Assembly: GCA_019746485.1 (NCBI GenBank) | Contig: JAIERW010000016.1 | Span: 1 to 44,346 of the forward strand | Reading direction: 5' to 3' | Length of the DNA stretch: 44,346 nt | Source: Candidatus Babeliales bacterium | GTDB taxonomy: Bacteria; Babelota; Babeliae; Babelales; RVW-14 | Shown: piece after piece, positions 8,313-16,372 of the stretch | Numbering within the stretch: the stretch's first letter is position 1 | Layout of the letters: every line of letters begins with the position of its first letter | Notes under the pieces: generated by a model | What the model saw: only the letters and a program-made list of their open reading frames with translations | Told to the model about the DNA's origin: nothing | Database searches by the model: none | Position numbers and translations under genes: made by a program

Positions 8313-8822
8313 TTAGTCTGCTTTGACAATAACTTTATTACCTTTGGTGTCAACAACACGCACATGTGTGCCTTTTTGCAAAATAGCGTGTTGGTTGTGA
8401 GCCACCGCTGCCCACTCTTCACCGTTAACTTTTACGCGTCCTGTTTTAGTTGCTTCAATAGTGTGCATTACCAGCCCTTGCTCGTTGTGTAGTGCTTCAA
8501 TGTTGGTGCGCAATGCTGGGCGTTTTGGTGCGCTCAAAAAGCGGCGCATGCATTCAAATGAAAGTACTGCTACGCTGAGCGCAACAACGCACTGCGTAAA
8601 TAACGAGTACGAAAGCAGAGCCAACAGCGACGCAGCAAAGCAGCCAAATGCCAATGAAATAAAATAAAAAAGCCCGGGCATGTTAATTTCTATAACGAGC
8701 ACAAAAATGCCTATCACAAACCACACAAGACTGCTCAGGGCAGCTGGGGTTGAAAGAAGGGATAATGGTTGGTAAACGTGTTGTTCCAAGAAAATTGGAA
8801 GGAAGTCGAAGAATGTCTTCAT
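8313..8822 (-). CDS. NfeD-like membrane protein with OB-fold tail
   Basis: This is a short NfeD/YbbJ-type protein. Two to three transmembrane helices (residues ~25-90, including WFVIGIFVLVIEINMPGLFYF) precede a soluble C-terminal OB-fold-like domain. That domain includes GLVMHTIEATKTGRVKVNGEEWAA and GTHVRVVDTKGNKVIV, the typical NfeD C-terminal pattern. There is no N-terminal ClpP-like protease domain, so this is the short form. It leads the operon with the SPFH and TPR genes. NfeD proteins are thought to assemble with stomatins. Confidence 0.88.
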   Translation of the reverse strand: MKTFFDFLPIFLEQHVYQPLSLLSTPAALSSLVWFVIGIFVLVIEINMPGLFYFISLAFGCFAASLLALLSYSLFTQCVVALSVAVLSFECMRRFLSAPKRPALRTNIEALHNEQGLVMHTIEATKTGRVKVNGEEWAAVAHNQHAILQKGTHVRVVDTKGNKVIVKAD

Positions 8823-8929
8823 AGCGGCTCTTTTCTGCGCTTGAAAGGGAAAAAATACTAACTAAAAAAAGAATAACACAGTTAGTAAAAATAGCCAGAA
8901 AAATGCGGAGAATTCGATACAATTCTTTT

Positions 8930-9583
8930 CTAGAAAATGAGACATGTGTTGATTAAAGCCTGTTTGATTGGCTTAATCAGGCTTTCTAGCTTGGTTGAGC
9001 TACTCAAGCCAATTTCAATGATCAGCCCAGCGGGCTGCACGCCGGCCAGTGGTTTGAGCGGTAGGCCGTAGGGGCCAAAGCAGTCGAAAAGCTGCTGGTA
9101 CTGCTGGTTTTTTAGTGTTTCTTTCATGCTTTCTATCCGTTTGAGCGTGAGACGCAGGTTGGGTAGGTGGGCTTGCGAAAGGGGGGTAAAGCTGAGTGGG
9201 TTAAAGCTGCGTGTGGCCAGATCGGTTAGTGGGTTGCGCAGTTGGTAGTACAGGTAAATGCGTGGCTTGGCGGTTAGCTCGTGGTAGCAGTGCAGCCGTA
9301 CAAAAAGGTTTACATTGAGCCGGTTGGCAAATGAAGCTGCCTGGAGGGGTAGGCATTGTTCGCCAGGCTGGCGGCTTAAAAGTGGGTAAACTTCTGGTTC
9401 TTGCATGAGTTCTTGCTGCAGCTTTTCGGCCAGTGTTAATGTTGCGCCGCGCTCGTAGCCTTGCGCCAGCTTACGGCCTAGCTCATGAGCATCGCCGGCA
9501 GGGTCGAGCATAATCACCGCACGGCCGTGAGTTTGGCCAAAGAGAGTGAGAGTTAAGAGAAATAAAGTAACTTTTTTTATCAT
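8930..9583 (-). CDS. Exported amidase_3-like protein with altered zinc site; C-terminus CLIF
   Basis: The protein has a signal peptide (residues 1-20) and follows the order of N-acetylmuramoyl-L-alanine amidases (Amidase_3): a D-P-x-G-like start (IMLDPAGDAHELG), a glutamate helix (YERGATLTLAEKL), an AN...FVRLH strand near residue 97 and a final EIGLSSS carrying the usual catalytic Glu. The first zinc ligand, normally His in DPGHGG, is missing here (DPAGDA); a later His could substitute, or activity may be lost. The gene overlaps the upstream ankyrin gene by ATGA, implying translational coupling. The last four residues, CLIF, fit a CaaX box, though this instance has no lysine-rich tail. Confidence 0.6.
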   Translation of the reverse strand: MIKKVTLFLLTLTLFGQTHGRAVIMLDPAGDAHELGRKLAQGYERGATLTLAEKLQQELMQEPEVYPLLSRQPGEQCLPLQAASFANRLNVNLFVRLHCYHELTAKPRIYLYYQLRNPLTDLATRSFNPLSFTPLSQAHLPNLRLTLKRIESMKETLKNQQYQQLFDCFGPYGLPLKPLAGVQPAGLIIEIGLSSSTKLESLIKPIKQALINTCLIF

Positions 9584-10248
9584 GATTCTTCTTGGTCTCT
9601 ACTAATTTCAGTTACTAAATCTTCAAACACGCCGCTTAAAAAATCTATACAAGAATCAAAATCTGCTTTTCGTGCGGCGTTGTAGTGAAAAACATGCTGA
9701 AATTCTTTTGCTCGTGCAAGTGCGGTAAAGCCATCGCTGTCTTTTTGTAGTAAGTGAGCCCACATATGATCGAGACATAAAGTATGTGCAAGGTAGTAGC
9801 ACAAGTTTTCAACGCATGTTAGGCATCCGGTTCCCGCGGCCATGTGGAGTGGTAGTTCGTTTTCTGCTAATGCTGAGAAATTGGCTTCTTTTTTCAGTAA
9901 AGCATTTATGCACAAGCAATTTTTTGCTGTGTGCACAATCCATGCCGACCAGGGAACGAGCAGTTCTGCTGATGTTTCTAACGGTTCTGGTGCATGCGCA
10001 AGGAGAGTGTTAAGGCATTTGATGCTACCCATTTCTACGCAGTGGCGCAGGAGTGTGTAATAATTTTCGTCGAGTTCTTCGTTTTTTGCTGCAAACAAAA
10101 GCTCGAGTGGTTCTTTATGGTCATTGGTGCAGGCTTGTTTGAGTGCGGCAATATCGAGAGCTTCTGGCTGTTGTGACCGTGTTATGGCGGCGTTGAGTGG
10201 GAGTTTAAAGAGCGTTATGAAACATAAAAATAAGACTGTTTTTTTCAT
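9580..10248 (-). CDS. Exported ankyrin-repeat protein, Cys-pair type (cluster A)
   Basis: The protein has a signal peptide (residues 1-20), then poorly conserved ankyrin repeats. Recognisable units are LDENYYTLLRHCVEMGSIKC, NCLCINALLKKEANF and LPLHMAAGTGCLTCVENL. It carries both cluster A cysteine signatures, C-x-C (NCLC) and C-x-x-C (CLTC), about one repeat apart. Start 10248 has AGGAG 7 nt upstream and overlaps the previous gene's stop as ATGA. It is the last ankyrin gene of cluster A and is coupled to the amidase-like gene downstream. Partner and function are unknown. Confidence 0.75.
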   Translation of the reverse strand: MKKTVLFLCFITLFKLPLNAAITRSQQPEALDIAALKQACTNDHKEPLELLFAAKNEELDENYYTLLRHCVEMGSIKCLNTLLAHAPEPLETSAELLVPWSAWIVHTAKNCLCINALLKKEANFSALAENELPLHMAAGTGCLTCVENLCYYLAHTLCLDHMWAHLLQKDSDGFTALARAKEFQHVFHYNAARKADFDSCIDFLSGVFEDLVTEISRDQEES

Positions 10249-11003
10249 GAAAGTTCTCCTGAGGCATAATCGCTTGAACTGGATTCTTCACTTTCTTCGG
10301 TTGAGCTGTAATCGGTATCACGTGAAGAGCTTTCATTTTCTTCAGAATCAGTGTCGCTTAAAAATTCTTCAGTGTCTGGCTGGTCTAATTCTTCTGTGTT
10401 GTTCTGCACGAGCATTATGCAGAGTAAATATTTTTCTTTAAGGTCTTTGCGTGTACTTGAATCAAGTCTGCTTTGATATTGTGTCCACATCATGCTTTCG
10501 TTAGCGACTCCCTGTGCAGTTTTACCTTCATGGTTTACCCAGCAAGGGTCTGCTCCGTGCAGCAATAAAGTGCTAACGCATGAGACACAGGGAACTTGTG
10601 CGGCCTCGTGAAGGACCAAGCCATCAGGTGCAAGGGCGGTCCAGTTAGTTCTTTTTTTTAGAAGGATTTTTAAGGCGGTGCAGTGGTTGGTGGTATGTTC
10701 AGAAGACCAATCGATGAGGAGCTCTGGGCAATGTGAGAGTGGTACTGGTGCGTGAGCAAGAAGATAGCGAAAGCATTTCATGTTGCCATTTTCTATGCAA
10801 TGGTCAGCAAGTTCATAAAAAAACTCACGAGCACCAATTTTGGCTTCAAGCCAAAGTTCAAGAAGCTTTTTGTTGTTGAGGTTGCAAATTTTTTGAAGCT
10901 TTGCAATGTCGATTGGTTTTAGACTTTGTGACCGCGTTCTGACGGCATGCATTGGCATGTTGAGCAGTATTAAGATTATAACTAAACTTATTTTCTTCAT
11001 CAT
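10245..11003 (-). CDS. Exported ankyrin-repeat protein with acidic Ser-rich tail (cluster A)
   Basis: The protein has a signal peptide (MKKISLVIILILLNMPMHA) and ankyrin repeats over residues ~30-165. Clearest is LVLHEAAQVPCVSCVSTLLLHGADP, with the cluster A C-x-x-C. The companion C-x-C site is reduced to one Cys (HCTALKILL). The last ~45 residues are an acidic, serine-rich disordered tail (SDTDSEENESSS..., SSTEESEESS). GGGAG precedes the two adjacent start codons at 11003 and 11000. The TRSQSLKPIDIAKLQKIC segment resembles TRSQQPEALDIAALKQAC in the downstream gene, so the two are close paralogues. Confidence 0.78.
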   Translation of the reverse strand: MMKKISLVIILILLNMPMHAVRTRSQSLKPIDIAKLQKICNLNNKKLLELWLEAKIGAREFFYELADHCIENGNMKCFRYLLAHAPVPLSHCPELLIDWSSEHTTNHCTALKILLKKRTNWTALAPDGLVLHEAAQVPCVSCVSTLLLHGADPCWVNHEGKTAQGVANESMMWTQYQSRLDSSTRKDLKEKYLLCIMLVQNNTEELDQPDTEEFLSDTDSEENESSSRDTDYSSTEESEESSSSDYASGELS

Positions 11004-11027
11004 ACTCTCCCTTTTGAGCGTTACGAA

Positions 11028-11804
11028 TTATTGATTGGTTCCTCTTTTTTCTAAAATTTCTACGCAGGTGGCAAAATGCCTGCGCGTGTGAGCAGGGTTT
11101 GACAGTTGATTATAAGGCATGCGGCTACCTTCAAAGAAAATTTGGCTATCTCTAGAAAGAGTATACGGCGGTTTAATTTTTGCCAAGAGCTCTTGTGCTT
11201 CTTTAAGTGCTGTTTTCCCACGTTCATCGTGAGCTGTTGTGTCTGCTCCGTATTCAAGAAGTGAGCTAACACAAATTGGGCAGCCTTGAAAGCTTGCCAA
11301 ATGAAGTGGCGTTGTTGTATGCCTGAGCACATTTGGTTCTGCGCCAGCTTTGAGTAAAGCTTGGACGCACAGGCATTTCTTGGTTGCTATAAACTTTGAT
11401 TGATGCTCGTCAAATTGTGCATGCAGCCAGTGCGTGTTGAGTAGTGTGTGCAGTAAAGAAGCAAGAAAGCCTGGTCTGATATTTTCTTTGTAATCATGCG
11501 TGAGTAAAAATTTTAAGCAATTAAAGCATATGTTTTCTGTGGCAATGATTAAGAGATTTTCATAGTGTGTTTGTTTTTTGATAAAAGAGTTGAGAAGATC
11601 TTTCTTATCTAATAATTGTAAGATTTCGATTCTATCATGTTCTACATCTTGGCACAGCTCTGAATATGTTTGTGGCAATAAATCTTCTGAATTTTCTTCC
11701 TCTGAAGATGAGTATGAGTCGTCTGAAAATTGTGAAGAGGATGCGCCGTGTATTGGCAACCAAAATATTGATAGTGAAAAAAGTAGTAAGCTTATTCTTT
11801 TCAT
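11028..11804 (-). CDS. Exported ankyrin-repeat protein, Cys-pair type (cluster A)
   Basis: The protein has a signal peptide (residues 1-20), an acidic Ser/Glu segment (SDDSYSSSEEENSEDLL), then four to five ankyrin repeats. The best units are KKCLCVQALLKAGAEPNVL, TTPLHLASFQGCPICVSSL and LEYGADTTAHDERGKTALKEA. Both cysteine signatures occur (CLC and CPIC), plus a third pair in NICFNCLKFLL. The Shine-Dalgarno sequence is weak. It lies 24 nt upstream of the next ankyrin gene, in the same apparent operon. Confidence 0.8.
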   Translation of the reverse strand: MKRISLLLFSLSIFWLPIHGASSSQFSDDSYSSSEEENSEDLLPQTYSELCQDVEHDRIEILQLLDKKDLLNSFIKKQTHYENLLIIATENICFNCLKFLLTHDYKENIRPGFLASLLHTLLNTHWLHAQFDEHQSKFIATKKCLCVQALLKAGAEPNVLRHTTTPLHLASFQGCPICVSSLLEYGADTTAHDERGKTALKEAQELLAKIKPPYTLSRDSQIFFEGSRMPYNQLSNPAHTRRHFATCVEILEKRGTNQ

Positions 11805-11834
11805 AGCTGTCCAATCATGGTGTCAGATGTTGTT

Positions 11835-12230
11835 TTAAGATAACGATTCTAATAATATCTTGCATGCCTCAAGTTGTTCTGACGTCACGGGGCGTCGTAC
11901 ACGACTTTCTTGCAATCTTCTTGTGATGAGTTCAAGCGCGGTTTCTTTGTATTTATTTTTTATGTTTCTATCGGCTCCACCGCTTAATAATGCTTGAACA
12001 CAGATTGGGCACGCCTGACAGCTGGCAATATACAGCGGGGTATTTCCTGCTGCGTCTTGTTGATCAACCATTGCTCCAGAATTAATGAGTCTTTTGACGT
12101 GAGCACATTTTTCTGGCGTGTGAAGACCGCCAGTTTTCATGAAATTTACTAAAGAAATGTGTTCTGCTGCTGTATAAATAGGGGCGCATGGCAGCAATAA
12201 TGCGCACGCTAGTAAGATCGTTTTTTTCAT
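11835..12230 (-). CDS. Small exported ankyrin-repeat protein, Cys-pair type (cluster A)
   Basis: This 131-residue protein has a signal peptide (MKKTILLACALLLPCAPIYTAA) and about three ankyrin repeats (CAHVKRLINSGAMVDQQ, NTPLYIASCQACPICVQALL, SGGADRNIKNKYKETALELI). The cluster A C-x-x-C (CPIC) is present; the upstream pair is reduced to one Cys. I saw no good Shine-Dalgarno sequence, so expression may depend on coupling or be low. Confidence 0.78.
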   Translation of the reverse strand: MKKTILLACALLLPCAPIYTAAEHISLVNFMKTGGLHTPEKCAHVKRLINSGAMVDQQDAAGNTPLYIASCQACPICVQALLSGGADRNIKNKYKETALELITRRLQESRVRRPVTSEQLEACKILLESLS

Positions 12231-12255
12231 AGTCGTTGGAGTCTAACAAATTTTT

Positions 12256-12789
12256 TCATAAATTAAAAAAAGAAAAACACTTAATAAATTTTTCTTGAGT
12301 TGCGTTGTCTGTGTAAAATTCAGCATATTTTTGCGCAACGCCAGCAGGCGTGTCGCCATCGCGGTCTTTTCTCGTGATGTTTTGGTCGTACTTCAGGAGT
12401 GTGTTAATGCAGGTAAAGCAGCCAGCTCTGCAGGCAAGGTGCATGGCCGTACTTTTACGATTTTTTGTTTTTGCGACGGTGCTGGCACCAGCGGCTAAAA
12501 GTACCTTAACGCAGGCACAGTGTTTTTTTGTGTGAGGTAGCCAAAAGAGTGCTTGAAGGAGTGGCGTGAGTTTGAGATATTGCGAACGCGACTCAAGAGC
12601 TTGTTTTGCTTGTGGATTTTGAAGAAGAGTTTTTAGGCATTTGATGTTGCCTTGTGCTGCGTGGCTATGCAGCAAGGCGCAATATTCTTTGTAGAGGCTG
12701 CCAGGCGCTGCCTGTGCTCGTGTGACAATGCCGTGCGCTGACAAAAAAGTAATCAGGGTCGTGAACATGAATAAGCTTATTTTTTTCAT
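12256..12789 (-). CDS. Exported ankyrin-repeat protein, Cys-pair type (cluster A)
   Basis: The protein has a signal peptide (MKKISLFMFTTLITFLSAHG) and about four ankyrin repeats over residues ~35-165. Units include AAQGNIKCLKTLLQNPQ, HCACVKVLLAAGAS, STAMHLACRAGCFTCINTL and KDRDGDTPAGVAQ. Both cysteine signatures are intact (CAC and CFTC). AGGAG lies 6 nt before the start. It belongs to the same minus-strand run as the other cluster A genes, with short spacers. Confidence 0.8.
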   Translation of the reverse strand: MKKISLFMFTTLITFLSAHGIVTRAQAAPGSLYKEYCALLHSHAAQGNIKCLKTLLQNPQAKQALESRSQYLKLTPLLQALFWLPHTKKHCACVKVLLAAGASTVAKTKNRKSTAMHLACRAGCFTCINTLLKYDQNITRKDRDGDTPAGVAQKYAEFYTDNATQEKFIKCFSFFNL

Positions 12790-12832
12790 ACTATTCTCCT
12801 AACTTATGCCGTCTTAATTGTTATTAACTTCT

Positions 12833-13654
12833 TCAATCAGCTGAATCATTATCCCAGTTGCCGCCAATTGCTTCCCAGCCGTCTGGAGCATAGTCAGCGT
12901 CGCTTGATTCTTCTGCGTTTTCTTCGCCGAAGCTTCCTGATTCATAGTCTTCATGGTTGGGTGTTTCTGGTGGCAATAATGCTATTCGTTCATGCAATAA
13001 AGCTATGCAAGCTCCATATTTTGCAATCATTTCTTGACGTGCTTCTTGATCGAGCGGTTTTTCAGAGCTGCCAATATGCCTGTTCAATTTTGTGTCAAGC
13101 ATGCACTGTGCTTCTTCAGTTGCAAGGTTTTCGTCGTAACTATCTCGTTTTCTAATATTAACGCCCGTATCGCACACTGCTTGAACGCAGGTGGGGCATC
13201 CAACGCTACAGGCACGGTGGATTAACGGCAGGCCGGCATCATATTCCAAAATTTCGGGAGTTGGAATTGCATTCAATATCATTTTTACACATGTGCAGTG
13301 GCGAAATGTGTGTGGTCTGCCATGGAACAAGAGTGTGCCGAGTAGCATAAGTGCAAGGTTGTCATCTCGCTGCTCGAGTTCCATGCCAAGGTTAGGGTTA
13401 TTTGAAAGAAAAAACCTGATACATTCAACACTGGCAAAAACAGCACAATCCATGAGGACTGCGTACGTGTAGTCATTCAATTCGAGTTCATTTTTTGCTG
13501 TAAGCCACTGTTTGAGCACCTCGACATTGTCTTGCCTGCAAAATGCATGACGAGCCATCATATTTGTTGGGTCAAATTCACTGGAGCTTGCGGCGCTGTA
13601 AGCTGGTGTAGAAAGTGCAAATGTTGCAAATAGCAGTAAGCTTATCTTTTTCAT
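12833..13654 (-). CDS. Exported ankyrin-repeat protein with acidic tail, first gene of cluster A
   Basis: The protein has a signal peptide (MKKISLLLFATFALSTPAYSA) and degenerate ankyrin repeats to about residue 200, including HCTCVKMILNAIPTPE and LPLIHRACSVGCPTCVQAV. Both cluster A cysteine signatures are present (CTC and CPTC). The C-terminus is acidic and disordered (SGSFGEENAEESSDADY). GGAGAG precedes the start. It is the promoter-proximal gene of the six-gene cluster; the upstream gap carries interspersed repeats. Confidence 0.78.
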   Translation of the reverse strand: MKKISLLLFATFALSTPAYSAASSSEFDPTNMMARHAFCRQDNVEVLKQWLTAKNELELNDYTYAVLMDCAVFASVECIRFFLSNNPNLGMELEQRDDNLALMLLGTLLFHGRPHTFRHCTCVKMILNAIPTPEILEYDAGLPLIHRACSVGCPTCVQAVCDTGVNIRKRDSYDENLATEEAQCMLDTKLNRHIGSSEKPLDQEARQEMIAKYGACIALLHERIALLPPETPNHEDYESGSFGEENAEESSDADYAPDGWEAIGGNWDNDSAD

Positions 13655-13969
13655 AAAATCTCTCCTATTTTTTCGCCCTTACCCTTCGACAAGCTCAGGG
13701 CGAGCGGGCCTTTGGTATGTTTTTGTCGTTCGTCCTGACTCTTCGATAAACTCAGAGCTAAAGGTCAGCTTGCCTGCCCGTCGTAGCCTTGGCGAAGTCG
13801 GGTCGAAGGATTTGAACGGCACACATTTCATTCCGCCCATTTTATAGCCGATGGCAGTGCGCTGTCGAGAAAAACTGTTGTTTGATCAAGAAATCTTTTT
13901 TAGGTACATTGCAGTATCTAGATTTAGAATAAAATTTTTGCATGAACGTGCTGGGAAAGGATTGGAGTT
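13655..13969. other. Gene-free gap holding interspersed repeats and divergent promoter space
   Basis: No gene is visible in this ~315-nt gap. About 13680-13810 is a patch of short palindromic repeats. The remaining AT-rich part, ~13860-13960, presumably contains the acs promoter. I could not fix a convincing -35/-10 pair. Confidence 0.6.
13680..13810. repeat. Interspersed palindromic repeat patch (family 1)
   Basis: It contains CCCTTCGACAAGCTCAGGGC, a related CTCTTCGATAAACTCAGAGC, and GCCCGTCGTAGCC...GGCGAAGTCGGG. The first two are imperfect palindromes built on TTCGA and CTCAG. The same motif family recurs near 36.2 kb and 43.3 kb in this window. Confidence 0.8.
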
Positions 13970-15853
13970 ATGATGCCTGCTCTTGATACTCGTTTGAGTT
14001 CAGAACATTTTTGGGAACAACAAGCAGAAAAACTTGCCTGGTTTAAGCGTTGGGAAAAAGCGTTAGAGTGGCAGGAGCCATATGCTCACTGGTTTAAAGG
14101 TGGCCAGCTTAATGCGTCGTACTTGTGCGTTGACGTGCACATAAAAAATGGGCTTGGTAATAAAGTTGCTTTTCACTGGGAAGATGAGCAGGGCAGTGTA
14201 ATAACCTGGACCTACGCAGAACTTTATCAGCAGGTTAATCAGTATGCTCATTTGTTGCAAAAACTTGGCGTGAAAAAAAATGACATTGTCATGGTCTACC
14301 TGCCCATGATCCCGCAGGCTGCCGCGGCCATTTTGGCAATCGCGCGCCTTGGTGCTACGCACTCAGTGGTCTTTTCTGGCTTTAGCAGCCACGCACTTAA
14401 AGACCGCATTCACGATACGCAAGCAAAGTTTGTGATAACGGCCGACATGGGCATACGCCGTGGCAAAACAATTGAACTTAAAAAAATTGTTGATCAAGCA
14501 GTTAGCGACTGCCCATCAATTGAAAAAGTTATTATTATCAAACGTTCTGAACATGAGCTTGAGTTACACGAAGGGCGCGATATTATTGCGCACGAGCATT
14601 TAGAAAAAAATGTTTTTGTAGAACCAGTTCCTGTTGAGTCTAACCATCCGCTGTATATTTTATACACATCCGGAACTACCGGAAAACCCAAAGGCTTAAT
14701 GCACTCGACCGGCGGCTACTTAACGTACGTGCGCGCCACCATGCAGTGGGCGTTCGATACAAAAAGTGATTCGGTGTACTGGTGTACGGCAGACATTGGT
14801 TGGGTTACTGGACATTCGTATGTTATTTACGCGCCGCTGCTACTCGGGCTTACCTCGGTAATGTACGAAGGTGCGCCAGATTTTCCAGACCCAAGCAGCT
14901 GGTGGCGCTTGATTGAAAAATATCGTGTTTCCATTTTCTATACCTCGCCAACCGCCATTCGCATGTGCATAAAATATGGCGATGAGTGGCCGGCAAAATC
15001 TGATCTTTCAAGTTTAAAAATATTGGGCACCGTTGGTGAGGCAATAAATCCAGAAGTGTGGCGCTGGTACCACGAGCGCATTGGTGCCAATAAGTGCCCG
15101 ATCATTGATACCTGGTGGCAAACCGAAACGGGCGGCTTTATGATTGCGCCAACTGCAGGTCTTGATTTGGTTTCACTCAAACCTGGTTCTGCAACGTTAC
15201 CACTGCCAAAAATAGAAGCAGAAGTTGTTGATGCGCAGGGGCATGTGGTGCCTGCCGGCACCAAGGGATATTTGGTTATAACTACACCGTGGCCGGGCAT
15301 GAATATTGGTATTTATAATGACCCGGAGCGCTTTAAAGAAGTTTATTGGAGCCGCTTTAAAGGCAAGTATTACACTGGCGATTATGCACGTGTTGATGCA
15401 GATGGCTACTTTTGGTTGCTTGGCCGTGCTGACGAAGTAGTGAATGTTGCCGGTCACCGTATTGGCACGGCAGAAATTGAAAGTGCCGCGGTAACGCTTT
15501 CAACCGTTGCAGAGTCGGCAGCCATTGGCGTTTATGATGAAATTAAAGGCGAATCGATTGTGCTTTTTGCGATTCTTAAAAATAGTGGCATTGGGCATGA
15601 GCAAGAAATTAAGCAACAAATTATTAAGGTCGTGCGTGAGCACATTGGTGCGTTTGTTGTTTTGCGTGGTGTTTATTTTGTTGATCGGCTACCTAAAACG
15701 CGTTCTGGTAAAATTATGCGGCGTTTACTCAAGGCGGTGGTTGAAGGCTCTGCTGTTGGTGATATTAGCACGCTTGAAGATGGTGCTTCGTTGGAAGAGG
15801 CTAAAGTGGCGTATGCGCAGTTACAAAGTATCGTGCACGATTTAACATTTTAA
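13970..15853 (+). CDS. acs: Acetyl-CoA synthetase (AMP-forming)
   Basis: The enzyme activates acetate with ATP and CoA to acetyl-CoA, via acetyl-AMP, in the cytoplasm. The adenylate-forming motif YTSGTTGKPKG lies near residues 232-242, followed by TADIGWVTGHSYV, the WWQTETGG motif and the YYTGDYAR/DGYFWLLGR hinge. Near the C-terminus PKTRSGKIMRR carries the conserved lysine (~581) that is reversibly acetylated in many Acs. At 627 residues it is near full length. GGAG sits only 2 nt before ATG 13970; the adjacent ATG 13973 has better spacing and may be the true start. It could feed acetyl-CoA to the mevalonate genes in the window, though it is not in their operon. Confidence 0.95.
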   Translation: MMPALDTRLSSEHFWEQQAEKLAWFKRWEKALEWQEPYAHWFKGGQLNASYLCVDVHIKNGLGNKVAFHWEDEQGSVITWTYAELYQQVNQYAHLLQKLGVKKNDIVMVYLPMIPQAAAAILAIARLGATHSVVFSGFSSHALKDRIHDTQAKFVITADMGIRRGKTIELKKIVDQAVSDCPSIEKVIIIKRSEHELELHEGRDIIAHEHLEKNVFVEPVPVESNHPLYILYTSGTTGKPKGLMHSTGGYLTYVRATMQWAFDTKSDSVYWCTADIGWVTGHSYVIYAPLLLGLTSVMYEGAPDFPDPSSWWRLIEKYRVSIFYTSPTAIRMCIKYGDEWPAKSDLSSLKILGTVGEAINPEVWRWYHERIGANKCPIIDTWWQTETGGFMIAPTAGLDLVSLKPGSATLPLPKIEAEVVDAQGHVVPAGTKGYLVITTPWPGMNIGIYNDPERFKEVYWSRFKGKYYTGDYARVDADGYFWLLGRADEVVNVAGHRIGTAEIESAAVTLSTVAESAAIGVYDEIKGESIVLFAILKNSGIGHEQEIKQQIIKVVREHIGAFVVLRGVYFVDRLPKTRSGKIMRRLLKAVVEGSAVGDISTLEDGASLEEAKVAYAQLQSIVHDLTF

Positions 15854-15856
15854 CCC

Positions 15857-15970
15857 CCCTCGATACATTCTGCTACGCAGAACACTCGGGATGAAAACAA
15901 CAGGCAGTGTTCATGGTTTTAGAATCTGATCAACTAGATCATCTTGAGTGCTTGTAGGGCGTATCGAGGG
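15857..15970. repeat. 114-bp repeat element with perfect terminal inverted repeats (family 2)
   Basis: A 10-bp arm CCCTCGATAC (15857-15866) is exactly complementary to GTATCGAGGG (15961-15970). Inside is a second hairpin, TTCTGC-tac-GCAGAA (15868-15882), followed by CACTCGGGATGA. It fills the gap between the convergent acs and MazG-like genes. It could act as a bidirectional terminator or be a small non-autonomous mobile element; no coding capacity is seen. Confidence 0.7.
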
Positions 15971-15971
15971 A

Positions 15972-16358
15972 TTATTTGTTTTTATACTTTAACTCAAAAT
16001 ACCTCTCCACGCTTCCTTGCACTTGATCAGCAGGGTACTTAAGCGCCTGCTTTTTCAGCTTCTCTTTAAACGCTTGAGAAATATCAATTTTGGCATTGTG
16101 CGCAAAGTTGAGGCAGCACAAAATAATGTCGCCCAGCTCGTCTTGCACTTGTGTTCTAAATTTTGGATTATTTTCTAACTCTGCGTAAAGCTCTTCGGGC
16201 GTGCGCCACAAAAAAAGTTCCAACAATTCATTTGCTTCCACACTCAAGCTTGCGGCAATATCTTTTGGGTTATGAAACTTTTCCCATCCCCGTTCTTGTA
16301 GATAAACGCGTAAAAGGTCGCTGAGTTCTTTAAATGTTGTGCTTGCGTCATTGCTCAT
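15972..16358 (-). CDS. MazG-like nucleotide pyrophosphohydrolase
   Basis: This is a 128-residue all-alpha NTP pyrophosphohydrolase of the MazG / dCTPase type, which hydrolyses (d)NTPs to monophosphate and pyrophosphate as house-cleaning. The metal-binding EExxE-like helix is EANELLELF (~42-50), and the second acidic motif is DELGDIILCCLNFAHNAKID (~75-94). DISQAFKEKLKKQALKYP is typical of the short family members. The length matches the single-domain group. The weak Shine-Dalgarno GGAAAA precedes the start. The stop codon lies 2 nt from the repeat element. Confidence 0.88.
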   Translation of the reverse strand: MSNDASTTFKELSDLLRVYLQERGWEKFHNPKDIAASLSVEANELLELFLWRTPEELYAELENNPKFRTQVQDELGDIILCCLNFAHNAKIDISQAFKEKLKKQALKYPADQVQGSVERYFELKYKNK

Positions 16359-16372
16359 GATTTTTCCTATTT

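Noticed and set aside
13680-13810. Repeat patch as a CRISPR array or tRNA
   Set aside because: Units are irregularly spaced, in both orientations and palindromic, without uniform spacers; GGTCGAAGG-like text is not part of a cloverleaf.
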